A stretch of 33,312 nt of DNA from Brugia malayi (Eukaryota > Nematoda > Chromadorea > Rhabditida > Onchocercidae). Under the pieces are notes generated by a model. The model searched no databases. It saw nothing but the letters and a program-made list of their open reading frames with translations, and was not told the origin of the DNA. The DNA lies in assembly GCF_000002995.4 (NCBI RefSeq), contig NW_025062315.1, forward strand, positions 1 through 33,312. Reading direction: 5' to 3'. Below are positions 1 to 7,392 of this stretch, piece after piece (positions within the stretch are counted from its first letter, which is position 1; each line of letters begins with the position of its first letter). The position numbers were made by a program, and so were the translations under genes.

Positions 1-892
1 AAATAAAAACAAAAGTTTTTCTGTACCGATAAAAAAAAAAACAAGCTTTCTGTGCTAATTGCATTTCAGGATATTAGCAAATCATTCAAACTAGACAAGA
101 TGGACAAATGCGTTAAAAGGAAAGTTGAAAAATTAGAAAAAAACTGCAATCCAAAACATTTTTCGTTATTTGGATAAAGTTTTGGCTAGAAATTTCTGGA
201 AAATATTTGCATTGCACTGAGAATGGCTCAGTGAATAATGCTTTCGCTTTCTCTATTATGATAAATTCACTGCAATCAGATTGATGGATAGATCATTAAC
301 TATATTATGTTTGCAGCAGAAAAAAGTTGATTAGAACAAAGTTAAATAATACATAAAGTTTGCTAAATTGATGGGTTAAATAAACGATATTCACAACAGA
401 TTGTTTTAAATTGCAATTAAAGGCAAGCGAAGAGAACACATAGTTGGATATTTATATGGAACATATTTTGTCATTTCTTCGCTATTTATTGCTTTTAATT
501 ATTGAAGACTAAGAATTGTGCAGATTTATAGCGCGGATCAAGTAGTTGAAGTAATGACATGGTCATAGATCGCAAAACGATAACTTCTGGCTCGGCATTT
601 CATAGTAATATTGATTGTTCTCGTTTTTTTTTTTTTTTTTTTTTTTTGAACAGTTTCATTAACATTTGAAATTCATTTTTTCTTATACACTGCTTCATTT
701 ATAAAAGATTTTTCTAGATTTTAGATGAGAAACACTAATTTAAGATACCAATGAACTGATTAAATAATAGGACAATTACATTATTTTACTAATTTCACTA
801 GAGCAAAAAAATGAGCAAGAATGCTATATCAGTACGCTACAGCAATTCAAAAACCTGATGATCCGCATGATTTAGCCGATGATTTTTTGCGT
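1..892. other. AT-rich leader block, copy 1: no intact gene, weak coding remnants
   Basis: No intact gene is visible. On the plus strand a TTTCAG acceptor-like site near 68 is followed by an open stretch to about 175, with a Lys/Glu-rich coiled-coil-like segment (DKMDKCVKRKVEKLEK). On the minus strand 560-495 encodes 21 residues including LLQLLDPRYK, which resembles the LDPR(F/Y)K motif of hAT/zf-BED transposases. This is suggestive only. A perfect 7-bp inverted repeat (CACTGAG/CTCAGTG) lies at 215-233. A run of about 23 T lies near 625-647. The block ends at the first HhaI monomer. Confidence 0.55.
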
Positions 893-901
893 AAAACTTA
901 A
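821..901 (+). other. 26-codon open frame touching the HhaI array; unrecognised remnant
   Basis: An ATG-to-TAA frame reads MLYQYATAIQKPDDPHDLAD and then six more residues. Its base composition is less AT-rich and more coding-like than its surroundings. The stop codon falls inside the first bases of the HhaI array, where the end of the frame (GATGATTTTTTGCGTAAAAC) resembles the normal HhaI monomer junction. A TGA three codons upstream blocks extension. It could be the tail of an exon from an older gene, or chance. I do not recognise the peptide. It recurs with the other copies, near 8214, 15666 and 32471. Confidence 0.25.
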
Positions 902-2953
902 TTACAAAAGCGTATTTTAATATTTAAACTATAAAATGACAATACAATATATAACCAGCTCTGGTACAACGCACGTAACATAGTCAATTAAGTTCAAAAT
1001 AAGCTTTTTTTTAGTAGTTTTGGCACTTAATAAAAATTGAAATTGATAAATTGGAACCAATTTCCTTGTCTAATGTAAGAAAACTATAACAAATTTTAAA
1101 ATTTTTAAAAAATTCAAAATTTAAATTTGAATTTAAATTTAATTTAAATTCTTAAATTGAATTAAAATCACGATTAATTGAAAGTTTTATTAATTTTGCT
1201 GATGAATTTATGCGCAAAACTTAATTACAAAAGCGTATTTTAAAATTTAAACTATATAATAACAACGCAATATACGACCAGCACTGGTACAATGCACGTA
1301 ACATAGTAATATTAGGTTCAAAATAAGCTTTTTTTAGCAGTTTTGGCACTTAATTAAAATTGAAATTGATAAATTGGAACCAATTTCCTTGTCTAATGTA
1401 AGAAAACTATAACAAATTTTAAATTTTTTAAAAAATTCAAAATTTAAATTTGAATTTAAATTTAATTTAAATTCTTAAATTGAATTAAAATCATGATTAA
1501 TTGAAAGTTTTATTAATTTTGCTGATGAATTTATGCGCAAAACTTAATTACAAAAGCGTATTTTAATATTTAAACTATAAAATAACAACGCAATATACGA
1601 CCAGCACTGGTACAATGCACGTAACATAGTCAATTAATTTCAAAATAAGCTTTTTTTAGTAGTTTTGGCACTTAACTAGAATTAAAATTGATAAATTAGA
1701 ACCAATTTCCTTGTCTAATGTAAGAAAACTATAACAAATTTTAAAATTTTTAAAAAATTCAAAATTTAAATTTGAATTTAAATTTAATTTAAATTCTTAA
1801 ATTGAATTAAAATCATGATTAATTGAAAGTTTTATTAATTTTGCTGATGAATTTATGCGCAAAACTTAATTACAAAAGCGTATTTTAATATTTAAACTAT
1901 AAAATAACAACGCAATATACGACCAGCACTGGTACAATGCACGTAACATAGTCAATTAATTTCAAAATAAGCTTTTTTTAGTAGTTTTGGCACTTAACTA
2001 AAATTAAAATTGATAAATTACAACCAATTTCCTTGTCTAATGTAAGAAAACTATAACAAATTTTAAAATTTTTAAAAAATTCAAAATTTAAATTTGAATT
2101 TAAATTTAATTTAAATTCTTAAATTGAATTAAAATCATGATTAATTGAAAGTTTTATTAATTTTGCTGATGAATTTATGCGCAAAACTTAATTACAAAAG
2201 CGTATTTTAATATTTAAACTATAAAATAACAACGCAATATACGACCAGCACTGGTACAATGCACATAACATAGTAAATTAAGTTTCAAAATAAGCTTTTT
2301 TTAGCAGTTTTGGCACTTAATTAAAATTAAATTGATAAATTGGAACCAATTTCCTTGTCTAATGTAAGAAAACTATAACAAATTTTAAAATTTTTAAAAA
2401 ATTCAAAATTTAAATTTGAATTTAAATTTAATTTAAATTCTTAAATTGAATTAAAATCATGATTAATTGAAAGTTTTATTAATTTTGCTGATGAATTTAT
2501 GCGCAAAACTTAATTACAAAAGCGTATTTTAATATTTAAACTATAAAATGACAACGCAATATACGACCAGCACTGGTACAATGCACATAACATAGTAAAT
2601 TAGGTTCAAAATAAGCTTTTTTTAGCAGTTTTGGCACTTAATTAAAATTGAAATTGATAAATTGGAACCAATTTCCTTGTCTAATGTAAGAAAACTATAA
2701 CAAATTTTAAAATTTTTAAAAAATTCAAAATTTAAATTTGAATTTAAATTTAATTTAAATTCTTAAATTGAATTAAAATCATGATTAATTGAAAGTTTTA
2801 TTAGTTTTGCTGATAAGTTTATGCGCAAAACTTAATTACAAAGCGTATTTTAATATTTAAACTATAAAATGACAACGCAATATACGACCAGCACTGGTAC
2901 AATGCACGTAACATAGTCAATTAAGTTCAAATTAAGCTTTTTTTTAGTAGTTT
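893..2953. repeat. HhaI satellite array, copy 1: 6 complete ~322-bp monomers plus a partial
   Basis: Monomers phased on AAAACTTAATTAC start at 893, 1216, 1539, 1861, 2183, 2505 and 2827, so the period is 322-323 bp. All but the first carry GCGC just before this phase point. The length, AT-richness and GCGC site match the Brugia HhaI repeat. Each monomer contains two perfect short dyads: ACCAG-CA-CTGGT, and AAATTGG-AA-CCAATTT (one arm altered in some monomers). The first monomer is a divergent edge type (GCGT in place of GCGC, and ACAATACAATATATAACC). The last is also an edge type (GCTGATAAGTTT), and is cut after about 127 bp at AGTAGTTT, where mitochondrial cox3 sequence begins. No coding capacity is seen. 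Confidence 0.97.
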
Positions 2954-3638
2954 CTATTCTTTTTTATTTGTTTTTTGTATCTTTTATGTGTATGGATAAA
3001 GGATGTTTTTTTAGAAGATATTAATATTCTTTTTTCTTTTTATGGACAATATTCTTTTTATGATTATCGAATATTTGATCAAAGATTTCGGTAATTTTTA
3101 TTTATTGAATTGACTTTATTTTTTTCTATTTTTCGGACTTCTTTAGATTCTTCTTTATATCTTTTAACTTGGTTAGGGGGAATTTGATCTCCTGTGGGTA
3201 TTTTATCTCCAGATTATCTTGGTATTAATGGTATAACTAGTTTATTTTTGATAATGCATAGTCAATGCATAGTCCATTTTAAAATTTTCTCGACGATATT
3301 TGTGTTTAAATATGGATAAATGTGAGAATTTTTTATTGTTGTGTATTTTTATTGATGCATTTTTTTTAATGTTTCCAATTTTTTAAATGCACTCATAATT
3401 GCTTTGTTATGAATGATAGAATTTATGGTAGAATTTTTTATATTGGCACTGGATTGCATGGAAGTCATGTATTAATTGGTGTTTTTTTTTTTTCTTGTTA
3501 TTAATTTTTTTTCCTGTTAAATTGCATAATTTTAATTGATATCATACTCAAGCATACGATATATCCATTGATTATTGGCGTTTTTCAGAATGAATGTGAG
3601 GTATTATGTTTTGTTTATTATATGTTTGAGGCTCTTAA
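2954..3638 (+). pseudogene. cox3: NUMT: broken cox3 fragment, middle to C-terminus, copy 1
   Basis: This derives from mitochondrial cytochrome c oxidase subunit III, a membrane subunit of complex IV, and is not expected to function in the nucleus. Read with TGA as Trp it gives, in pieces, KDVFLEDINI, GQYSFYDYRIFDQ, TWLGGIWSPVGI, GTGLHGSHVLIGV, WYHTQAYDISIDYWRF and SEWMWGIMFCLLYVWGS, ending at TAA 3636-3638. The WSP, HGSH and H-x-x-A-Y motifs are typical of nematode COX3. It starts directly at the HhaI break and lacks the N-terminal third. Lesions are an in-frame TAA at 3092-3094, a tandem 11-bp duplication at 3253-3274, a frameshift before about 3409, and another at the 12-T run at 3482-3493. 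Nuclear-code open frames here have no meaning. Confidence 0.9.
3253..3274 (+). repeat. 11-bp tandem duplication inside cox3 NUMT, copy 1
   Basis: AATGCATAGTC occurs twice in a row. It lies just after the readable segment ending SLFLIMHS and changes the reading frame. Past it, cox3-like sequence continues in another frame (SRRYLCLNMDKC). The same duplication is present in copies 2 and 3. Confidence 0.9.
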
Positions 3639-4202
3639 TTTTTATTTGTAAGATATCTATTTTATTTTGTTATTTTTTAGGGCTTATTTTCAATGATAAT
3701 TTTTTGTTATTTTTATATTTTTTTTTTTACTTTATTTATATTTTTCTTTTTCAATATAATTATTACCAAATATTAGTAATTATTCTATTAACAATTACTA
3801 AATTAAATACAATTCTTAGAGTATTATAACTTTAATGTTATAGAATTGTATTTATTTAATAAACCAACTACTTCATTCTTAATAAATAAATTATCCTATA
3901 TGTGTATATATTATAAAATTATTAGTGTTGATTTGCAATGCTAAGATTTTTATGCACTAGGGCTTTTTAGTGTGTATTCGTTTTAAGCGCGGCTGGTTTT
4001 AAGCTAGTAGGAATTTTAAGTATTATTTTTGTATAACTAATTGTTGATTAGTAGGTTAAAGATTCTTTTAATGTGGTATGATAATTTTTAAGTCTGTGAG
4101 ACTCATATTTTCGAGGTTTTACCATATTTGAAAGATTATTTTAAATTTAGAATTTTTGACTCTTAATCTTTTTATTTTTATGTTATTTTTGTAAAGGGTT
4201 TT

Positions 4203-4204
<2 letters not shown>
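3639..4204. other. Probable mitochondrial non-coding spacer with hairpins, copy 1
   Basis: No protein can be read in either genetic code. It follows the natural cox3 stop and contains several strong inverted repeats: 3804-3854 (13-bp perfect arms), 3922-3944 (8 pairs, TTAGTGTT/AATGCTAA), 3955-3972 (CACTA/TAGTG) and 4091-4103 (AGTCT/AGACT). In filarial mitochondrial genomes the AT-rich control region follows cox3 and a tRNA cluster comes after it, so this is plausibly control region plus tRNA or rRNA remnants. I could not fold a convincing full tRNA, so none is called. Confidence 0.5.
3804..3854. repeat. 13-bp inverted repeat (hairpin), copy 1
   Basis: TAAATACAATTCT at 3804-3816 is the exact reverse complement of AGAATTGTATTTA at 3842-3854. 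A smaller inner stem (ATAAC/GTTAT) sits in the 25-base loop. It lies 166 bp after the cox3 stop and suits a mitochondrial control-region hairpin, but that role is inferred. Confidence 0.7.
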
Positions 4205-4258
<54 letters not shown>

Positions 4259-4286
4259 TTAGAAAATTTTTTTTTTTTTTTTTTTT
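4205..4286 (+). repeat. Double poly-T tract, copy 1
   Basis: A run of 51 T (4205-4255) is separated by a short A/T spacer from a run of 20 T (4267-4286). The second run lies directly before the recognisable nad1 sequence, where the nad1 N-terminus would be expected. Exact lengths differ in every copy, as expected for slippage or for base-calling limits in homopolymers. Confidence 0.85.
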
Positions 4287-4500
4287 AATAGGACGTCATT
4301 TGTTGGGTGGAATACAGTATCGTGTTGGACCTAATAAAGTTGGTTACTCTGGAGTTTTTCAAGCGTTATTTGATGGTCTTAAATTATTGAAGAAGAAAGG
4401 TAAAGAAGGTTTTTTTTTTTTATTTTTCTTCTTGACTATCTTTTTTGTTAATGCTTATTTGTGGCTATTATATATATCTAGCCTATTATATTTCGTTTAG
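4287..4500 (+). pseudogene. nad1: NUMT: nad1 fragment, N-terminal third, copy 1
   Basis: This derives from mitochondrial NADH dehydrogenase subunit 1 of complex I. The frame reads RHLLGGIQYRVGPNKVGYSG followed by VFQALFDGLKLLKK. It matches the ND1 signature in which a membrane segment leads to the GPNK(V)G loop and the ALFDGLKLL helix, a quinone-site region. It is truncated: the first residues are replaced by poly-T. Beyond LLKKKGKEG (about 4410) a T-rich stretch continues as FVNAYLWLLYISSLLYFV, which may be nad1 or may already belong to the cox3 piece that follows, so the junction is uncertain within about 4405-4500. The apparent 66-codon open frame is a remnant and not a gene. Confidence 0.85.
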
Positions 4501-4650
4501 GTGTATTAGGGGTGGATGTCGGGTTAGTTTTATTTATAAATATGGGTACATCTTATTCTTTCTTAATTTTCTTTTGTAGCTTTTGTATAATTAATTTTTA
4601 GTGAATGAAGGATGTTTTTTTTTGAAGATATTAGTGGGCAATATTCCAGA
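4490..4650 (+). pseudogene. cox3: NUMT: second cox3 fragment, N-terminal part, copy 1
   Basis: Reading TTT CGT TTA GGT onward gives FRLGVLGVDVGLVLFINMG, then SYSFLIFFCSFCIINF, a stop (TAG), W-MKDVFF and, after a one-base slip in a T run, EDISGQYS. The KDVF-EDI-GQYS string repeats the start of the larger cox3 fragment at about 2999-3050, both as protein and as DNA (AAGGATGTTTTTTT, GAAGATATTA, CAATATTC). The hydrophobic stretch before it fits the first transmembrane helix of nematode COX3. The two cox3 pieces therefore overlap slightly and lie in permuted order around nad1. Similarity fades after about 4650. Confidence 0.65.
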
Positions 4651-4686
4651 AGCTTTAATATGTCCTTGCAACAATACTTGAATGAT

Positions 4687-4816
4687 AACAAACCATTTAC
4701 AAGGCAACAATAAACATATTCTTGTTTTAGTTACCACTTATAAACCAATTGCAAGCTACTTATAAACGACTCACAAACCATCTACAAACTACTTACAAAC
4801 CAATTACAAACCAACA
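4687..4816. repeat. Short degenerate 11-bp minisatellite, copy 1
   Basis: Imperfect units of the form CANNNACAAAC (ACAAACCATTTACAAGG, TATAAACCAATTGC, ACAAACCAATTACAAACC) follow the NUMT. Its first ~60 bp (AACAATAAACAT, CTTGTTTTAGTTAC) closely match the leader of the long minisatellite at 6714-6770. The stomatin-like block is thus flanked by direct copies of the same sequence. Confidence 0.8.
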
Positions 4817-5033
4817 AAAATTAAAACCACTCAATTATTAACAATCAAACTTATCGATTAAATTAAACAAATCACTATTTTATTCTTAAAATTCAACTGT
4901 TATCATGTTTTTGTTTTAGTGCAAAAAAATCATATTTTATTTCAAATTTTCAACTTTTAGCATTCGATTAATAGATTTTACTAGTAAAAATGATTTTCTT
5001 TTATTTTCATATTTAAATGAATAAATAACTTAC

Positions 5034-6222
5034 TTGCATTTGCATAAAAATAGCTTCTCGATCGCTGACCATTTCAGCTAAAATTTTTTGTACCAAGTAT
5101 ATTTCTAAATGTTGTTTGTACCAATAATTTAGTGGAACGACCAGCATCCTCAACATTTGTCACGGATACAGTGACATTCGAAATACGGAAATATATGACT
5201 GCATTTACAGCTACTGTCACCGAATCGCATGAAAAAATCTACATTTTATTGTTATTTTATAAGATGAAAAAAAAAAAAAAATTTTTAATTTGAAAAAAAT
5301 GAAAAAATTGTTGAAATTTCAACATTTTTGATAAATGATTATAAAAAGGAATTCAATTAAAAGATAGGTAATGCTATTAAGAAAAGATATGCTTTGTTTG
5401 ATGAAAAATTTAATCTAACATTAATGCTATCAATAAATTATTACATTGTTATGCAAGTGACTCAATTAAACATAATTAAACACATACAAATCTTTTTGAG
5501 TTATGAATTAAATGAAAGAAAAAAGGAAGTAAATTATTATAATAAAATTAAAATAAATAAGTAAAAAAAAATACCTCGTGTGGTGGTACATCAAATGATA
5601 CGAAACGTAAATCCACTTTCCTGTAGCAATCAATGCATGGCAAAATAAAAAATAAGCCTATAAAAAGCATACAAAAATTTTATAAAATATTTCCGAGTGC
5701 AAATATAAATTTAAAAAAATAAAAATTTTTCTAGAAAAAAAAAAATAATAATCCAGGTCCTCGAGCTTTACCAGTCATTAATTTTCCCAAACGAAATATC
5801 ACTGCTCACTCATATTCTTGTACAACCTGAAATAATTTCACTGAAAATACTACTTATTATGTTAATCATATGTACAAAAAAAATTCATAAATGATAAAGT
5901 AGAGAAAAATTCGATCAAAATTTTAAGTTTTTCAAAAATTATTTTTTATCTCTCGTTACTTTTCTTTTTCGCTATCTCTCTTTTTACCTTCTACTTTTAA
6001 TCTTATTCTCATCTATTTTAAAATCTTCTTTAAAAATCATCAAAAAAAATTTTTTAATTGTAAGAAATCAGTAACCAATTAAATTTGAAACCTTAAAACC
6101 AATTAAAATTTGAAACAAACACAAGCTGAAAATGGTAGCGCTAATAAGACGGCAACATATGCCACAATTATAAGCATCCAACCACAAATGCCAAACTCAA
6201 GTTTAATACTAGCTGGAATCAT
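5034..6222 (-). pseudogene. Stomatin/PHB-family 5' gene fragment with introns, copy 1
   Basis: Stomatin-family proteins (e.g. C. elegans MEC-2, UNC-1) are hairpin membrane proteins that modulate ion channels. Four exons are readable on the minus strand. Exon 1, 6222-6109, starts ATG and gives EFGICGWMLIIVAYVAVLL, the membrane hairpin. Exon 2, 5826-5754, gives VVQEYE-stop-AVIFRLGKLMTG. Exon 3, 5657-5575, gives [20 protein letters not shown] then FDVPPHE. Exon 4, about 5229-5034, gives DSVTVAVNAVIYFRISNVTV, then VEDAGRSTKLLVQTTFRNIL, and ends DREAIFMQMQ before GTAAGT. Exons 2 and 3 join in phase. Damage: TGA for the conserved Arg in exon 2, an extra base near 5079-5090 in exon 4, and lost GT/AG at several junctions. 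No later PHB exons follow; only ~200 bp of AT-rich, intron-like DNA leads to the minisatellite at 4816. Retained introns show a DNA-level copy and not a retrocopy. Confidence 0.9.
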
Positions 6223-6770
6223 CTACTAATGTTTTGAATTGAAATTGTTTATGCTTGAAAAAACAAAGAAAAAAAATAGTGAATAATAAAATTACTTTTA
6301 CCGGAATATGCCCTACCAAGCTATTTTCATTTTAATATTTTTAATTACTTTCTCCTTAACACTGAATCTTTCTGCCTTGAATCATATTACATGTTTTTTC
6401 TTTTTTTTTTTTTTTAATTTAAAATTAATAAATCCGCAGCATAAAATGAGAAGAAACTCTTTAGCACAGCAGTAACTCGTATTTGTTCAACAAAGTTTAA
6501 TCGACTGAATTAAACAATTATCGAATTATAAAGTGAATAATTTCAAAAATAATCTCGCTTAACTTGCTAGATAAAGCTACAAAATCAAAATCAATGAACA
6601 TAACATATAATTTTTGATCGTAAATGGAAAAACCGAAATCAATTAAAGCATATCCTTTTAGTATATTAATTTAAATCTTAGAAAAGAGGTAAAGACCGAG
6701 ACCGAGGTGCTTGATGACAAACCATTATAACAAAGCAACAATAAACATCTTCTTGCTTTAGTTACTAGCT
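6223..6770. other. AT-rich block upstream of stomatin-like pseudogene plus minisatellite leader, copy 1
   Basis: This holds no clear gene. On the minus strand it is the region upstream of the pseudogene ATG and could hold promoter or 5' exon remnants. For example, a short minus-strand frame MKIAW near 6331 is followed after about 30 bp by a GTAAAAG donor-like site. A run of 15 or so T lies near 6401-6415. From 6714 the sequence matches 4683-4744 and leads into the long minisatellite. Confidence 0.5.
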
Positions 6771-7371
6771 ACAAACCATTTACAAACCAACCGCAAACCA
6801 ATTACAAACCAATTACAAACCACTCACAAACCAATTACAAACCACCTACAAACCAATTACAAACCACCTACAAACCACCTACAAACCAATTACAAACCAA
6901 TTACAAACCACCTACAAACCAATTACAAACCACCTACAAACCAATTACAAACCAATTACAAACCACTCACAAACCAATTACAAACCACCTACAAACCAAT
7001 TACAAACCACCTACAAACCAATTACAAACCACCTACAAACCAATTACAAACCACTTACAAACCAATTACAAACCAACCGCAAACCAATTACAAACCACTT
7101 ACAAACCAATTACAAACCACTCACAAACCAATTACAAACCACTTACAAACCAATTACAAACCACTCACAAACCAATTACAAACCAATTACAAACCACCTA
7201 CAAACCAATTACAAACCACCTACAAACCACCTACAAACCAATTACAAACCAATTACAAACCACCTACAAACCAATTACAAACCACCTACAAACCACTCAC
7301 AAACCAATTACAAACCACTTACAAACCAATTACAAACCACTCACAAACCAATTACAAACAACCTACAAACC
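6771..7371. repeat. 11-bp minisatellite array, copy 1 (about 54 units)
   Basis: Tandem 11-bp units follow the pattern CANNNACAAAC. Two classes mostly alternate: CAATTACAAAC, and CACCTACAAAC, CACTTACAAAC or CACTCACAAAC. The working period is therefore about 22 bp. The strand shown is A/C-only apart from T, and there is almost no G. It ends in CCTGCCTTATTTCATG, which introduces the next composite copy. It is not the nematode telomere repeat TTAGGC. Confidence 0.95.
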
Positions 7372-7392
7372 TGCCTTATTTCATGTAATTAA

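Larger units (their letters stand above)
1..7392. repeat. Composite higher-order repeat, copy 1
   Basis: This is the first of three complete head-to-tail copies. The sequence at position 1 recurs at 7393, 14845 and 31649, and every block in between recurs in the same order and orientation. The block order is AT-rich leader, HhaI array, cox3 fragment, hairpin-rich spacer, poly-T, nad1/cox3 fragment, short minisatellite, minus-strand stomatin-like pseudogene, long minisatellite. Outside the tandem arrays, copies differ mainly in homopolymer length, which implies recent amplification or strong homogenisation. The window opens inside the array, so position 1 is only a convenient phase and not a demonstrated biological boundary. 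Confidence 0.95.

Noticed and set aside
412..503. Possible microRNA-like hairpin (AGCGAAGA and TCTTCGCT arms)
   Set aside because: The paired arms are interrupted and separated by a loop of about 45 bases, without the continuous stem expected of a precursor.
893..2953. HhaI monomers as a transposable element
   Set aside because: There is no coding capacity, no terminal repeats and no target duplications; the head-to-tail arrangement and period identify a satellite.
3575..3829. Plus-strand open frame of 84 codons (also at 10636-10890 and, shortened, 27720-27905)
   Set aside because: It is out of frame with the cox3 signal for most of its length and runs past the cox3 stop into T-rich spacer. 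One extra T in copy 3 changes its end. It is not a gene.
3901..4135. Possible mitochondrial tRNAs (hairpins with GCA, TGC or GTG near the loop)
   Set aside because: Short stems can be drawn, but no candidate gave a matching acceptor stem, a correct anticodon loop and a suitable length together.
4300..4500. Plus-strand 66-codon open frame as a functional nad1 gene (also in copies 2 and 3)
   Set aside because: The residues are truly ND1-like, but the fragment lacks its N-terminus and most of the protein, sits in nuclear satellite DNA and is joined to cox3 sequence. It is recorded as a pseudogene.
5034..6222. Functional stomatin-like gene
   Set aside because: An in-frame TGA, a one-base frameshift, lost splice sites and absence of the rest of the PHB domain occur in all three copies.
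6771..7371. CRISPR-like alternation of repeats and spacers
   Set aside because: The units are 11 bp with near-identical contents and no spacers, in a eukaryotic genome.
6771..7371. Telomeric repeat
   Set aside because: The unit does not contain TTAGGC or its complement GCCTAA.
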